This document shows, piece after piece, positions 1 to 6,485 of a DNA stretch of 11,999 nucleotides. The notes below the pieces were generated by a model. It was not told the DNA's origin and did not search any database. It saw only the letters and a program-made list of their open reading frames with translations. This DNA comes from Actinomycetota bacterium (GTDB taxonomy: Bacteria; Actinomycetota; Actinomycetes; Nanopelagicales; Nanopelagicaceae), in NCBI GenBank assembly GCA_947371865.1, contig CANBRH010000030.1, positions 1-11,999 of the forward strand, read 5' to 3'. Each line of letters begins with the position of its first letter. Within the stretch, counting starts at the first letter, position 1. Both the position numbers and the translations under genes were made by a program.

Positions 1-1
1 C

Positions 2-154
2 ATCGGCGGGTTTGCGATTGTGGATGTCGAGACAGATGAAGAAGCTTTTGAATGGGCTAGAAAAATCGCCGTATCTTGCAGATGTTCCCAAGAGGTTAGA
101 AAGATTATGGACGATCCCGAGCAAGCGCGTCTAGTAAAGAAGAATCAAACCTAA
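2..154 (+). CDS. YciI-like (YCII/DGPF) domain protein, C-terminal fragment
   Basis: The 5' end of this gene lies outside the window; the last 50 codons before a TAA stop are visible. The peptide begins IGGFAIVDVETDEEAFEWAR and continues into a short segment ending in 'QEVRKIM'. A Gly-Gly-hydrophobic beta strand (GGFAIVDV), an acidic 'DEEAFEWAR' helix and a late 'EVR' strand are what the C-terminal half of YCII-related (dimeric alpha-beta barrel) domains looks like. Family members are small, about 100-130 residues, and mostly of unknown reaction; some are linked to ECF sigma factors as DGPF-domain proteins. The segment around CRCSQ carries two close cysteines, which I do not recognise as a family hallmark. 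The gene is followed 20 bases later by a strong terminator, so it ends its transcription unit. Assignment rests on a fragment and is moderate. Confidence 0.6.
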   Translation: MGGFAIVDVETDEEAFEWARKIAVSCRCSQEVRKIMDDPEQARLVKKNQT

Positions 155-174
155 AATTTTGAACCTCAACGAAG

Positions 175-209
175 AGAAAAGCCCTCCGGTGTTACCGAGG
201 GGCTTTTCT
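175..209. terminator. Strong hairpin terminator, probably bidirectional
   Basis: The arms AGAAAAGCCC and GGGCTTTTCT pair perfectly. The stem extends inward through a G-T wobble and one mismatch to CGG/CCG, closing on a TGTTA loop. The stem itself supplies a T-rich 3' arm on the plus strand (CTTTTCT) and, read on the minus strand, another (CTTTTCTCTTC). It lies between the plus-strand YciI-like gene ending at 154 and the minus-strand HNH gene ending at 288, so convergent transcription could stop here from both sides. Confidence 0.85.
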
Positions 210-287
210 AGTCTTATGACGAAAGACAAGTAGAGAATAGCACTTTCCACAAATCCCTTACATCCCCAAGATCGAAAATTGAATAAT

Positions 288-1199
288 TTAAATTACTTCT
301 GCTTGAGCTTGGAATTCTAAGAATCTTCGAGATAAAAGATCAGGGCTAGGTTGAGCTGATACGTGCCTCGGTAACCACAACTCTGTATTGTCCGCACCTT
401 TAAAGCCATGTTCTAGCATCGGGCCATCGATTTCTTCCATTAAGTCATTGCGAATATGGATTCTGTATTCCGAGTCAATACCAACAATATTAATGTCATA
501 CGCCGTGTGGTGAATCTTGCATAAACTAAGCCCGTTCGTGACAGAAGTCGTAGATGACTCATCACTATCCGGAATTATGTGAGCAGCATCTAGCAATCTG
601 CCATGGTTTATTCTACAGACTGCGCACTTCGTTTCATACGCAGCCAAGACTTTTGCTCGAAAGGCCGGTTGGTGAAGCCTTTGCTTCATTATTCTTTCAG
701 CATATCTTCGCTCGATCTCGGATTCGGATCTAGCAACAGAAGCAAGTTCGCGTTCAGGAGCAATTAAGCAATACTCTTCTTCTGGATAGTCGCTAATGAT
801 AAACACTCTGTACGGAATGTACTTGCCGTTTTCCTGTTGTTTAAACCAAAGTAACGGAAGTTGGAATTCCATTGCTTTTCGCAACTTTGTATTTTTTCCC
901 GCGCTTCCGCCCGATTGGTAGTCGTAGCGCCACAGACCGCCAGACATTTCTTGATCTTCATACTTCCCTGAATTTGTCGTATTAATAGATAACGTTGCTG
1001 TGAATTCCATTCCAGGACCCCACGGTGCCCTCGGATTCCAAATTCCACCTTGTGGATCAATTAGCCTTACTTCTTCCCCCGCGTATTTAAATTTCCCGAG
1101 TGCGCTCCGCGTAAGAGTCCCATCTCCTTCGTTCGCACAAGCAATTACTTTTTGAATTAAATCTTCTCGAAGGGTTAGTTCCTCTTCAGAAGTCCACAT
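288..1199 (-). CDS. HNH endonuclease with N-terminal SRA-like domain (putative restriction endonuclease, COG3440 type)
   Basis: 303 residues. The C-terminal half is an HNH (His-Me finger) nuclease: zinc-type pairs C192-x2-C195 and C227-x2-H230, the DAAHI core with presumed catalytic H207, N222 in TNGL, and H231. It is preceded by RLHQPAFRAKVLAAYETKC, typical of actinobacterial putative restriction endonucleases. The N-terminal half (about 1-150) carries GGIWNPR, a 'GKNTKLRKAM' segment near 101-110 and PLLWF at 115-119. This resembles the SRA-like recognition domain that precedes HNH in this family, and such architectures include modified-DNA-dependent (type IV) enzymes. No methyltransferase or partner gene is next to it, which fits a solitary enzyme, but the recognised modification cannot be read from sequence. 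The start ATG has no Shine-Dalgarno site but sits six bases after TAAGCT, so it is probably leaderless. Sampled lines are about 40-43% G+C, against 57-58% in lines sampled from the MFS and TRIC genes, which may indicate transfer. Confidence 0.85.
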   Translation of the reverse strand: MWTSEEELTLREDLIQKVIACANEGDGTLTRSALGKFKYAGEEVRLIDPQGGIWNPRAPWGPGMEFTATLSINTTNSGKYEDQEMSGGLWRYDYQSGGSAGKNTKLRKAMEFQLPLLWFKQQENGKYIPYRVFIISDYPEEEYCLIAPERELASVARSESEIERRYAERIMKQRLHQPAFRAKVLAAYETKCAVCRINHGRLLDAAHIIPDSDESSTTSVTNGLSLCKIHHTAYDINIVGIDSEYRIHIRNDLMEEIDGPMLEHGFKGADNTELWLPRHVSAQPSPDLLSRRFLEFQAQAEVI

Positions 1200-1205
1200 A
1201 GGCAG

Positions 1206-1211
1206 AGCTTA
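1206..1211 (-). promoter_or_regulatory. -10 box (TAAGCT) for leaderless HNH gene
   Basis: Read on the minus strand this is TAAGCT-CTGCCT-ATG. A TANNNT box exactly six bases before the start codon places the transcription start at or next to the A of ATG, the leaderless arrangement common in actinobacteria. A TTGACC resembling a -35 lies at 1232-1237, but its 20-base spacing is too long to be ideal. No purine-rich ribosome site is present. Confidence 0.55.
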
Positions 1212-1351
1212 GGGAATGAAGCGCAAATGGCGGTCAAGGCGCGACTTTTGTATGTCAGAGGTAGCGCGAAATTGGACTGGTCAACTCTCCTGTTTTTCGA
1301 ATAAGTAGACAGAATTTAAGGAGAAATCCTTCTGGGCGCCAAACGACGCAA

Positions 1352-1831
1352 TTACTTCTTCTTGTACCCCGCCGGGCACTTAGGGGCGAAGGCCGTTACT
1401 TTCTTGACCGTCTTGCCTTTGATGCAACTTATGGTCTTCTTCTTAGAGATCTGCTTTTCCAGAAGCATCAAAGTGTTATTAAATTCCACGGTCTCTTCTT
1501 CGCCGAATGCCAAAGTTCCATCAAGGTCGGAAGTGGCACTGGCAACGTCGCCTTCGATGGTGGCTTTAGCGCCAAGGAAGTCCGCCAAGATCTTGTTGAA
1601 GGAAGGCATTTGTGTTGGATCGGTAATCATGACTTTCTTGACCGCCATGAAGCGAGCCAGTTCGGAATTGAGAACAGAGATATAACGGCTTTGAATAATC
1701 GCGATCTTGTCGGCTCGTGACATAGTCGGTGAATCAGAAGGTGTTGGGCTGGGGTCGGCTGCAAAAGCAGGAGTCGAAAGGCCAATGATCAATGAACCCA
1801 CGAGGAGGAAGAGCGCACCTTTTAATTTCAT
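1352..1831 (-). CDS. Small secreted protein with conserved KCPAGYKKK-type tail
   Basis: 159 residues, function not recognised. Residues 1-25 form a classical signal peptide (Lys-positive start, hydrophobic core, AFA-A cleavage around 24/25), so the product is exported. A short Pro/Ser/Thr linker (about 26-37) follows, then a mostly helical, charged body (about 38-130) without recognised motif. The last 28 residues are a separate basic module with two cysteines, C136 and C152, reading ISCIKGKTVKKVTAFAPKC and ending PAGYKKK. From memory, very similar tails close many otherwise unrelated exported proteins of planktonic actinobacteria; the cysteines could form a disulfide and the lysines could bind an anionic wall or envelope polymer, but this is inference. 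The ATG has no Shine-Dalgarno site; TACCCT lies exactly six bases upstream, supporting a leaderless start. The next minus-strand gene downstream begins 152 bases away. Confidence 0.75.
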   Translation of the reverse strand: MKLKGALFLLVGSLIIGLSTPAFAADPSPTPSDSPTMSRADKIAIIQSRYISVLNSELARFMAVKKVMITDPTQMPSFNKILADFLGAKATIEGDVASATSDLDGTLAFGEEETVEFNNTLMLLEKQISKKKTISCIKGKTVKKVTAFAPKCPAGYKKK

Positions 1832-1837
1832 GGTTCA

Positions 1838-1843
1838 AGGGTA
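1838..1843 (-). promoter_or_regulatory. -10 box (TACCCT) for leaderless secreted-protein gene
   Basis: Minus-strand reading TACCCT-TGAACC-ATG has the same TANNNT-N6-ATG geometry as several other starts in this window. I find no convincing -35 hexamer at 16-19 bases further upstream. Confidence 0.5.
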
Positions 1844-1872
1844 CTTCTCATACCTAGTGACCTATGAGGCAG

Positions 1873-1890
1873 TGCCAGAGTGGCAACTCT
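1873..1890. repeat. Overlapping short inverted repeats in promoter region
   Basis: TGCCA-GAG-TGGCA (1873-1885) and AGAGT-GGCA-ACTCT (1877-1890) are two five-base-pair dyads sharing bases, so only one could form at a time. They lie about 40 bases upstream of the presumed -10 box of the secreted-protein gene and just beyond the end of the eRF1-like gene. They could be a regulator site or part of a weak terminator for the eRF1-like gene. The arms are short, so chance is possible. Confidence 0.3.
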
Positions 1891-1893
1891 CAA

Positions 1894-2307
1894 CTACAAG
1901 TGATGTTGGTCAAACCAACGTCGGGCTAGCGCCAGGATTTCGGGTTCGGACATATTTTCAAGGTCTGAAGTCAGCTTGCCTGCAACTTTGGCAGCGGTCA
2001 GTGGATGTTTGCGCTCGAGGTAGGAAACCAGGTGAAGCATTTCACTGCCTTTGCCTTTGCCGTGACCGATGAGCAGGATTTCACCAGCCGAAGCTATTGC
2101 TTGGGAAATCTCTTCTAGGTAAATACCTTCTTCATGTTGTTCGCCAGAACCTTTGATATTGGGATCGAGTCGAAAATGCTTTCGATCTGCCTTCACAGGT
2201 AAAGAGATGGTCACCGGCTTGCTGCCCTTTCCAACACCTGTGGTCCAGAGATGTGTTTCATCTTTTGCGACGGTGAGTACCACGAACTTGTTATTGATGT
2301 CAGACAT
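1894..2307 (-). CDS. Small eRF1 domain-3-like (baeRF-type) protein
   Basis: 137 residues, soluble, no signal peptide. The C-terminal half has the fold signature of the third domain of release factor eRF1 as found in bacterial eRF1-like proteins: a strand EILLIGHGKGKG (76-87) that resembles the 'G-x-G-x-A-K' turn, a helix with HLVSYLERKHP (92-102), AAKVAGKL followed by an Asp, and 'SEPEILALARRWF' (120-132), matching the usual 'T-x-x-Q-I-x-A-x-A-R-x-F' closing helix. The N-terminal beta-rich half (KFVVLTVAKDETHLWTTG) fits the first strands of the same domain. Archaeal/eukaryotic eRF1 domain 3 contacts partner GTPases; bacterial versions are little characterised and their substrate is unknown. 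The start has a Shine-Dalgarno-like AGAGG (plus strand 2314-2318) six bases away, unlike its leaderless neighbours. It lies 97 bases downstream of the malic enzyme on the same strand, with a perfect palindrome between them, so it may have its own promoter. Confidence 0.6.
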   Translation of the reverse strand: MSDINNKFVVLTVAKDETHLWTTGVGKGSKPVTISLPVKADRKHFRLDPNIKGSGEQHEEGIYLEEISQAIASAGEILLIGHGKGKGSEMLHLVSYLERKHPLTAAKVAGKLTSDLENMSEPEILALARRWFDQHHL

Positions 2308-2343
2308 GATGCACCTCTTCCAAAGAGTTATAAATTCACCTTA

Positions 2344-2366
2344 GACCTAGAAAGTGTTTCTAGGTC
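2344..2366. promoter_or_regulatory. Perfect 10-bp inverted repeat between malic enzyme and eRF1-like gene
   Basis: GACCTAGAAA and TTTCTAGGTC are exact reverse complements around a three-base centre (GTG on the plus strand). On the minus strand the repeat is followed after 11 bases by TATAAC, a possible -10 box for the eRF1-like gene, so the repeat would overlap its -35 region as an operator might. It could instead be a terminator hairpin for the malic enzyme gene (stop at 2405), but neither strand has a T tract after it. Confidence 0.5.
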
Positions 2367-2404
2367 AGGCAGGTGGTGGAGTTAACCCTCTCTCTGAAAT
2401 CGAA

Positions 2405-3802
2405 TTACTTTGACTTTGCCGACTTCGCTAATGCGATGACGGCATTTGCCACAGCGGGTGTCACGGCGGGGTCAAAAACGCTGGGGATGATGAAGGTGGC
2501 GTTCAGCTGGGCGTCAGTGACGCAACCGGCGATGGCATTGGCGGCAAGGGCTAACATCTCATCCGTCACTTTCGTGACGCCAGCATCCAGTAAGCCGCGG
2601 AAAATTCCAGGGAATGCTAAGACGTTGTTGATCTGATTGGGATAGTCGCTGCGACCAGTGCCCACGATGGCTGCGTGCCTAGAGGCGATAATGGGATCGA
2701 TTTCAGGATCAGGATTGGCCATGGCAAGAACAATTGCTCCCGGTGCCATGCCGGCGATGTCGGATTCGACCAAGATGTTTGGTGCACTGACACCAATGAA
2801 GACGTCAGCACCAACAAGAGCTTCACCAAGTGAGCAATTGCGACTTTCCGGGTTGGTGTTATCGATCAGCCATTCGCGCATGGGGTTAACGCGCGGTGAA
2901 TCTTTGTGAATAGATCCTTTGGAGTCGAAGGCAATGATGTTGGTCGCACCTTGTAGAATTAACAAGCGAATGATGGCATTACCTGCAGCGCCGGCCCCGC
3001 TTAGGACTATGTGCACATCGGTTAAGTTTTTCTTAACAAGTTTCAACGAGTTAATCAGAGCTGCAAGCACCACGATTGCAGTTCCGTGTTGGTCATCGTG
3101 AAAGACGGGTATGTCTAGCAATTCCTTAAGGCGGGCTTCGATTTCAAAACAACGTGGAGCTGAAATATCTTCCAGATTAATGCCACCAAAACCTGGAGCG
3201 ATCCATTGCACCGCTTTAATAATCTCTTCGGTGTCTTGAGTATCAAGACAAATGGGCCAGGCATCAACATTTCCAAAACGCTTAAAGAGCGCAGCCTTGC
3301 CCTCCATAACGGGCATTGCAGCTTCTGGGCCTATGTTGCCAAGACCAAGAACTGCAGAACCGTCAGTAACTACAGCAACAGTATTTCGTTTAATGGTTAA
3401 GTGCCGAGCATCAGATTTATCTGCAGCAATTGCCAGACATACACGAGCGACGCCAGGTGTGTAAGCGCGAGAAAGATCATCGCGGGTTTTCAGTGGGACT
3501 TTAGATTGCACTTCTAACTTTCCACCAAGGTGAAGAAGGAAGGTGCGGTCGCTGACATTGCGAACAGTGATTTGAGGTGAAGCAGCTTTAATTGCATCAG
3601 TGATAACAATTCCATGATCGGCATCGATAGCATCACAAGTTACGTCGATAACAACATGATCCTGCAATGATTCGACAACATCTAGAGCAGTAAGAGTTCC
3701 ACCAGCTTCGGCGATAACCGCCGGGATTAACGATGTTGGAGCGATGCTCATATCGGTTTCAATACGAATCGTTATTCCATAACCAGGGCTGGTGCTCTTC
3801 AT
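2405..3802 (-). CDS. Malic enzyme (malate to pyruvate + CO2) with N-terminal ACT domain
   Basis: 465 residues. It oxidatively decarboxylates malate to pyruvate and CO2 in the cytoplasm, linking the TCA cycle with pyruvate. Residues about 6-85 are an ACT-like regulatory domain (SPGYGITIRIET, DVVES, VIDVTCDA). The malic domain then shows TRDDLSRAYTPGVARVCLAI with general acid Y114, K169 in EGKA, the metal ligands E211-D212 (NLEDIS) and D236/D237 (FHDDQHGTA). The NAD(P) domain has SGAGAAGNA (268-276), then D293 at the end of the second strand (IIAFDSKG), which favours NAD over NADP; ANPDPE (362-367) and INNVLAFPG (391-399) complete the set. All key residues are present. The first ATG is preferred to M18 because the ACT domain needs residues 6-17 and because GGAG (plus strand 3809-3812) lies six bases before it. 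The ACT domain suggests control by a small ligand, possibly an amino acid, not identifiable here. Confidence 0.95.
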   Translation of the reverse strand: MKSTSPGYGITIRIETDMSIAPTSLIPAVIAEAGGTLTALDVVESLQDHVVIDVTCDAIDADHGIVITDAIKAASPQITVRNVSDRTFLLHLGGKLEVQSKVPLKTRDDLSRAYTPGVARVCLAIAADKSDARHLTIKRNTVAVVTDGSAVLGLGNIGPEAAMPVMEGKAALFKRFGNVDAWPICLDTQDTEEIIKAVQWIAPGFGGINLEDISAPRCFEIEARLKELLDIPVFHDDQHGTAIVVLAALINSLKLVKKNLTDVHIVLSGAGAAGNAIIRLLILQGATNIIAFDSKGSIHKDSPRVNPMREWLIDNTNPESRNCSLGEALVGADVFIGVSAPNILVESDIAGMAPGAIVLAMANPDPEIDPIIASRHAAIVGTGRSDYPNQINNVLAFPGIFRGLLDAGVTKVTDEMLALAANAIAGCVTDAQLNATFIIPSVFDPAVTPAVANAVIALAKSAKSK

Positions 3803-3879
3803 ATAAGACTCCGTCGTCTATTGAGTGTGTTAGTCAGTGCTTAACGCTGAGCGTAGTGGGGCTACTTTCAAGTAATAGC

Positions 3880-3893
3880 GTGGCGTACGCCAC
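3880..3893. promoter_or_regulatory. 14-bp perfect palindrome in the divergent malic enzyme / secreted protein intergenic region
   Basis: GTGGCGTACGCCAC is identical to its own reverse complement. It lies about 78 bases upstream of the malic enzyme start (minus strand) and about 154 bases upstream of the secreted-protein start (plus strand) in a 245-base gap that holds no gene I can support. Dimeric repressors often bind such uninterrupted dyads. I cannot place firm -10/-35 boxes for either gene, so which gene it would control is unknown. Confidence 0.45.
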
Positions 3894-4047
3894 ATGGCGA
3901 GCGTGGGAATTATGAAGGTGGGGCTGCACCCTTTCCCCCGCTGGGATTTCCCGCAAGATTGGCTTAGGAATATCACAGAAAGTCCACAAAGTAGGCGAGA
4001 AATATTCCTTCTAGAGGCAATCAGGCCTACTTGACCAAGGAGTCAAA

Positions 4048-4695
4048 ATGAAAAGATCTAAATATGTCAGTGTCGCTATCCTGACCATGGGACTTGTCGG
4101 AGGTTCGATCGGCGCAGTTTCTGCCGATACCACCGCTTCTCCAAAGCCAGCAGCAACGAAGGCTGTCAAAACCGCAAACCCTGCAACAGTTCAGTACCAA
4201 GCTGACCTCGCCGCTTACAAGATTGCACTTCTCCAATATCGAGTTGCGTTGGTCAAAAACGAAATTGCTTACCGTCCAGCTCTGAAGAAATTTGAAGCCG
4301 ATTGGATTGCTTCAAACCAAGCATTTAATGCAGCATGGCAAGCAACATGGGCAACCTTTAAGACGGCAAACGATGCTTATCAGGCAAAGTACAAGCCACT
4401 AGCTGCGATCAAGAATGCAGCCCTAGATACTGCAGATGCCGCGTTCTTGGCATCAACTTCTGCCGATAGTTCAGCTGTTGGCACTGAAGCAGCTCTGAAA
4501 GCTCACACAGCCGCTACAACTTCAGCACAAAATGCATTCAAAGCAGCCGTCGCAGCATTGGGAACTGCCCCAGTTCGTCCAGTAAAACCTGCTGATCCTG
4601 TAAAGCCAGCCGCACCTACCAAGCCAACACCTCCAGTGAAGCCAGTAGCTCCGGTTAAGCCAGCAGTTGTCGCAAAGGCAACCCCGACAAAGTAG
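4048..4695 (+). CDS. Secreted Ala-rich helical protein with Pro-Lys repeat tail
   Basis: 215 residues, function not recognised. Residues 1-26 are a signal peptide (MKRSK, hydrophobic VAILTMGLVGG, AVSA before D27). Residues about 45-170 are alanine-rich and predicted helical, with regularly spaced aromatic residues (YQADLAAYKIALLQYRVAL, FEADW, FNAAWQATWATF, YQAKY) suggesting a coiled-coil or helical bundle. From about P175 (base 4570 on) the protein changes to a low-complexity tail with PVKP/APVKP units, ending ATPTK. Such Pro/Lys tails are common in wall-spanning or polymer-binding exported proteins; there is no LPxTG or lipobox. Translation begins at an ATG preceded by a good Shine-Dalgarno site, AAGGAGT at 4037-4043. 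The gene stands alone, flanked by the divergent malic enzyme and by its own terminator at 4717-4753, so it is a single-gene unit. A structural or envelope role is a guess. Confidence 0.75.
   Translation: MKRSKYVSVAILTMGLVGGSIGAVSADTTASPKPAATKAVKTANPATVQYQADLAAYKIALLQYRVALVKNEIAYRPALKKFEADWIASNQAFNAAWQATWATFKTANDAYQAKYKPLAAIKNAALDTADAAFLASTSADSSAVGTEAALKAHTAATTSAQNAFKAAVAALGTAPVRPVKPADPVKPAAPTKPTPPVKPVAPVKPAVVAKATPTK
4570..4692 (+). repeat. Degenerate Pro-Lys coding repeat
   Basis: The 3' end of the secreted-protein gene encodes PVRPVKPADPVKPAAP followed by further PVKP and APVKP units. At DNA level these are imperfect repeats built on a CC(A/T/G)GTNAA(A/G)CC core. The units differ in synonymous positions, so this is an old, selected low-complexity region and not a fresh tandem expansion. 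Confidence 0.6.
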
Positions 4696-4716
4696 TTACT
4701 CCCTGACGGCATGTAC

Positions 4717-4753
4717 AACACCCCCTGGTCGCTAAACCAGGGGGTGTTTTTTT
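4717..4753 (+). terminator. Rho-independent terminator of the secreted-protein gene
   Basis: A perfect 13-bp stem, AACACCCCCTGGT (4717-4729) with ACCAGGGGGTGTT (4736-4748), closes a six-base loop and runs into seven Ts (4747-4753). It starts 21 bases after the stop codon. The opposing gene (minus strand) ends at 4773, and the reverse strand has AA at the stem foot followed by few Ts, so termination is mainly for the plus strand, though the hairpin may also slow transcripts from the right. Confidence 0.95.
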
Positions 4754-4772
4754 ATGTTTGGGATAAGAAGAC

Positions 4773-6485
4773 TTAGTGCGAGTGTGCGTTTCCATGAGCA
4801 AGATCCGGAGCGTGATACACGCAGGCAACTGGCAACATGAAGTCACGAAGCGAATCGACCTCATCCGGAATACTGGCGACTTTGACCTTGGAAGCGTCCG
4901 TCACTTCGGGACGAGAGGACGCGAGTTCGGCCGCTTGGGCCAGATAGTCAGCAAAAGAATTGGCTTTGGTGGCCGATGCTACGGAGGCCAAGCCGTGCTT
5001 CCATTTAGCCAAGGCGTCAAAACCCAAAGTGTGAACGGTGGCCGGATTCTGATGCCACCACAGACCCACGAAAGGATCAAAGTAATAGTCAGAGAGAAAT
5101 CGTGTGCCTTTATCTGCAATAAATAGCAACGCAGCAACGATGTAGTCGCGAACATCATCGGCGATAAAGTAATTAAGGTTTACGCGAACCCAGCCAGGCT
5201 TCATACCTTCCCAACCTTGGTCAATGACCTCTTGAAAGAGATGGGATTTACTTTCATCTATGCCAAGAAGTCGATGCCCGTAGGGGCCGGCACAAGAACA
5301 ACCACCCCGAGCCTGAATTCCAAAGAGATCATTGAGCAGAGCTACGACAAAGTTGTGATGAAGGTACTGGCCTTTATGGCCGATACGCAGCGAAAGAATG
5401 GAAAGGCGCTTGGCATCGACGCTTCCCAAAATATCGATGTTGGGATTCTTGGAAAGTTCAGCTCGTGCTTTAGCTAAAAGTTCGGATTCGTGGCGCTCAA
5501 TCTCATCTGTGCCCACCGAAGCTTTCAAATCAAATGCGAGTCCGGCGCGAATGGACCCGATGATGTCTGGAGTTCCGGATTCTTCCCGGCGAATGGGATC
5601 AGAGACATACTGAAAGTTTTCATCACTGACATAACTGACGGTTCCGCCGCCAGGGGCGCTGGGCTTTGAACCTTTAAGTAAATCGGTGTGAATGGCAAGA
5701 ACGCCGGGCGAACCAGGTCCGCCAACAAATTTATGTGGCGATAAGAAAATTGCATCTTTATTTGCCGCCGGATCAGTGGGATGAATCATCTGGATCTTTA
5801 CATACGGGGCTGCGGCAGCGTAATCCCAAATGGCCAAAGCAGCGTACTTATGCAGAATTCGTGAAATTGCATCCGTGTCGGTAATGATTCCAGTGACGTT
5901 GCTGGCTGCAGAAAAAGAACCAACCTTTAACGGGCGAGATTGATATTTCTGCAAGGCAATTTCAAGAGCAGCAATATCGATGTGCCCAGTCTCGTCTTCT
6001 GGGATGCGAACAACCTGAGCAATAGATTCGCGCCAAGGAAGGTCATTGGAATGATGTTCGAATGGTCCGAGAAATACGACAGGCCTTTCATCATCCGGAA
6101 TCTGCTGGTCGAAGTTATAACGCTTCTTCAATTGATCGGAAATATTTAACCCCAGGATGGCTGTTAACTTATTAACAGCGCCGGTCGCGCCCGAACCAAC
6201 AAAGATAATGGCGGTCGATTCATCTCCCCCAACCCCATTACGTACTGCCAACCGAGCTTGCTCGCGAAATTCAGTGGACTGCAGACCGGTGCCACTGGAC
6301 TCGCTGTGGGTATTGGCATACCAAGGTAGAACGATTTCTCGAATGGCATCTTCAATAAAAGTGAGTGATCGGCCAGAAGCCGTGTAATCAGCATAAATAA
6401 TCGGGCGGGGGCCATACGGGCCATCCATGACCAAGTCATCACCGATGAGACTTGAGCGAATCAAGTCAATGAGCTCAGACGACAT
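4773..6485 (-). CDS. PLP-dependent cysteine desulfurase-like enzyme (class V aminotransferase fold) with C-terminal extension
   Basis: 570 residues. The core (about 25-455) is a class V aminotransferase / cysteine desulfurase domain: YADYTASGRSL at 31-41, the GSGATGAVN phosphate-binding turn (97-105), FEHHSNDLPW (142-151) with the PLP-stacking His, D221 in AIWDYAAAAPY, and the Schiff-base lysine K252 in SPHKFVGGPGSPG. RGGCSCAGPYG (393-403) puts cysteines C396/C398 where SufS/CsdA and Moco-sulfurase-like enzymes have the catalytic cysteine loop. The usual reaction would be removal of sulfur (or selenium) from cysteine, but the physiological acceptor is unknown and no Suf, Moco or thiolation genes adjoin. 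About 110 residues after the core (460-570) are extra relative to SufS-type enzymes (about 400) and end in a His-rich stretch, HAPDLAHGNAHSH. Translation starts after GGAGAGG (plus 6491-6497). The beta-propeller gene lies 61 bases upstream on the same strand, so co-transcription is possible. Confidence 0.85.
   Translation of the reverse strand: MSSELIDLIRSSLIGDDLVMDGPYGPRPIIYADYTASGRSLTFIEDAIREIVLPWYANTHSESSGTGLQSTEFREQARLAVRNGVGGDESTAIIFVGSGATGAVNKLTAILGLNISDQLKKRYNFDQQIPDDERPVVFLGPFEHHSNDLPWRESIAQVVRIPEDETGHIDIAALEIALQKYQSRPLKVGSFSAASNVTGIITDTDAISRILHKYAALAIWDYAAAAPYVKIQMIHPTDPAANKDAIFLSPHKFVGGPGSPGVLAIHTDLLKGSKPSAPGGGTVSYVSDENFQYVSDPIRREESGTPDIIGSIRAGLAFDLKASVGTDEIERHESELLAKARAELSKNPNIDILGSVDAKRLSILSLRIGHKGQYLHHNFVVALLNDLFGIQARGGCSCAGPYGHRLLGIDESKSHLFQEVIDQGWEGMKPGWVRVNLNYFIADDVRDYIVAALLFIADKGTRFLSDYYFDPFVGLWWHQNPATVHTLGFDALAKWKHGLASVASATKANSFADYLAQAAELASSRPEVTDASKVKVASIPDEVDSLRDFMLPVACVYHAPDLAHGNAHSH

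Noticed and set aside
1314..1332. AAGGA-GAAA-TCCTT hairpin downstream of the secreted-protein gene as terminator
   Set aside because: The stem is only five mostly A-T pairs and no convincing T tract follows on the minus strand.
1870..1895. CIRCE or HAIR heat-shock operator
   Set aside because: GAGTGGCA and TGCCAGAG are reminiscent, but the nine-base spaced TTAGCACTC/GAGTGCTAA or CTTGAGT-N7-ACTCAAG arrangement is absent.
1707..2072. Plus-strand open frame of 121 codons
   Set aside because: It runs across the starts and ends of two well-supported minus-strand genes, has no ribosome site and no recognisable protein features.
3940..4040. Possible cobalamin or c-di-AMP riboswitch in the GC-rich part of the 3803-4047 gap
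   Set aside because: GGGGCTGCACCC superficially recalls a cobalamin box, but the CCCGCAACTG core and the GGGAA/GGTG context are missing, and no ydaO core is present.
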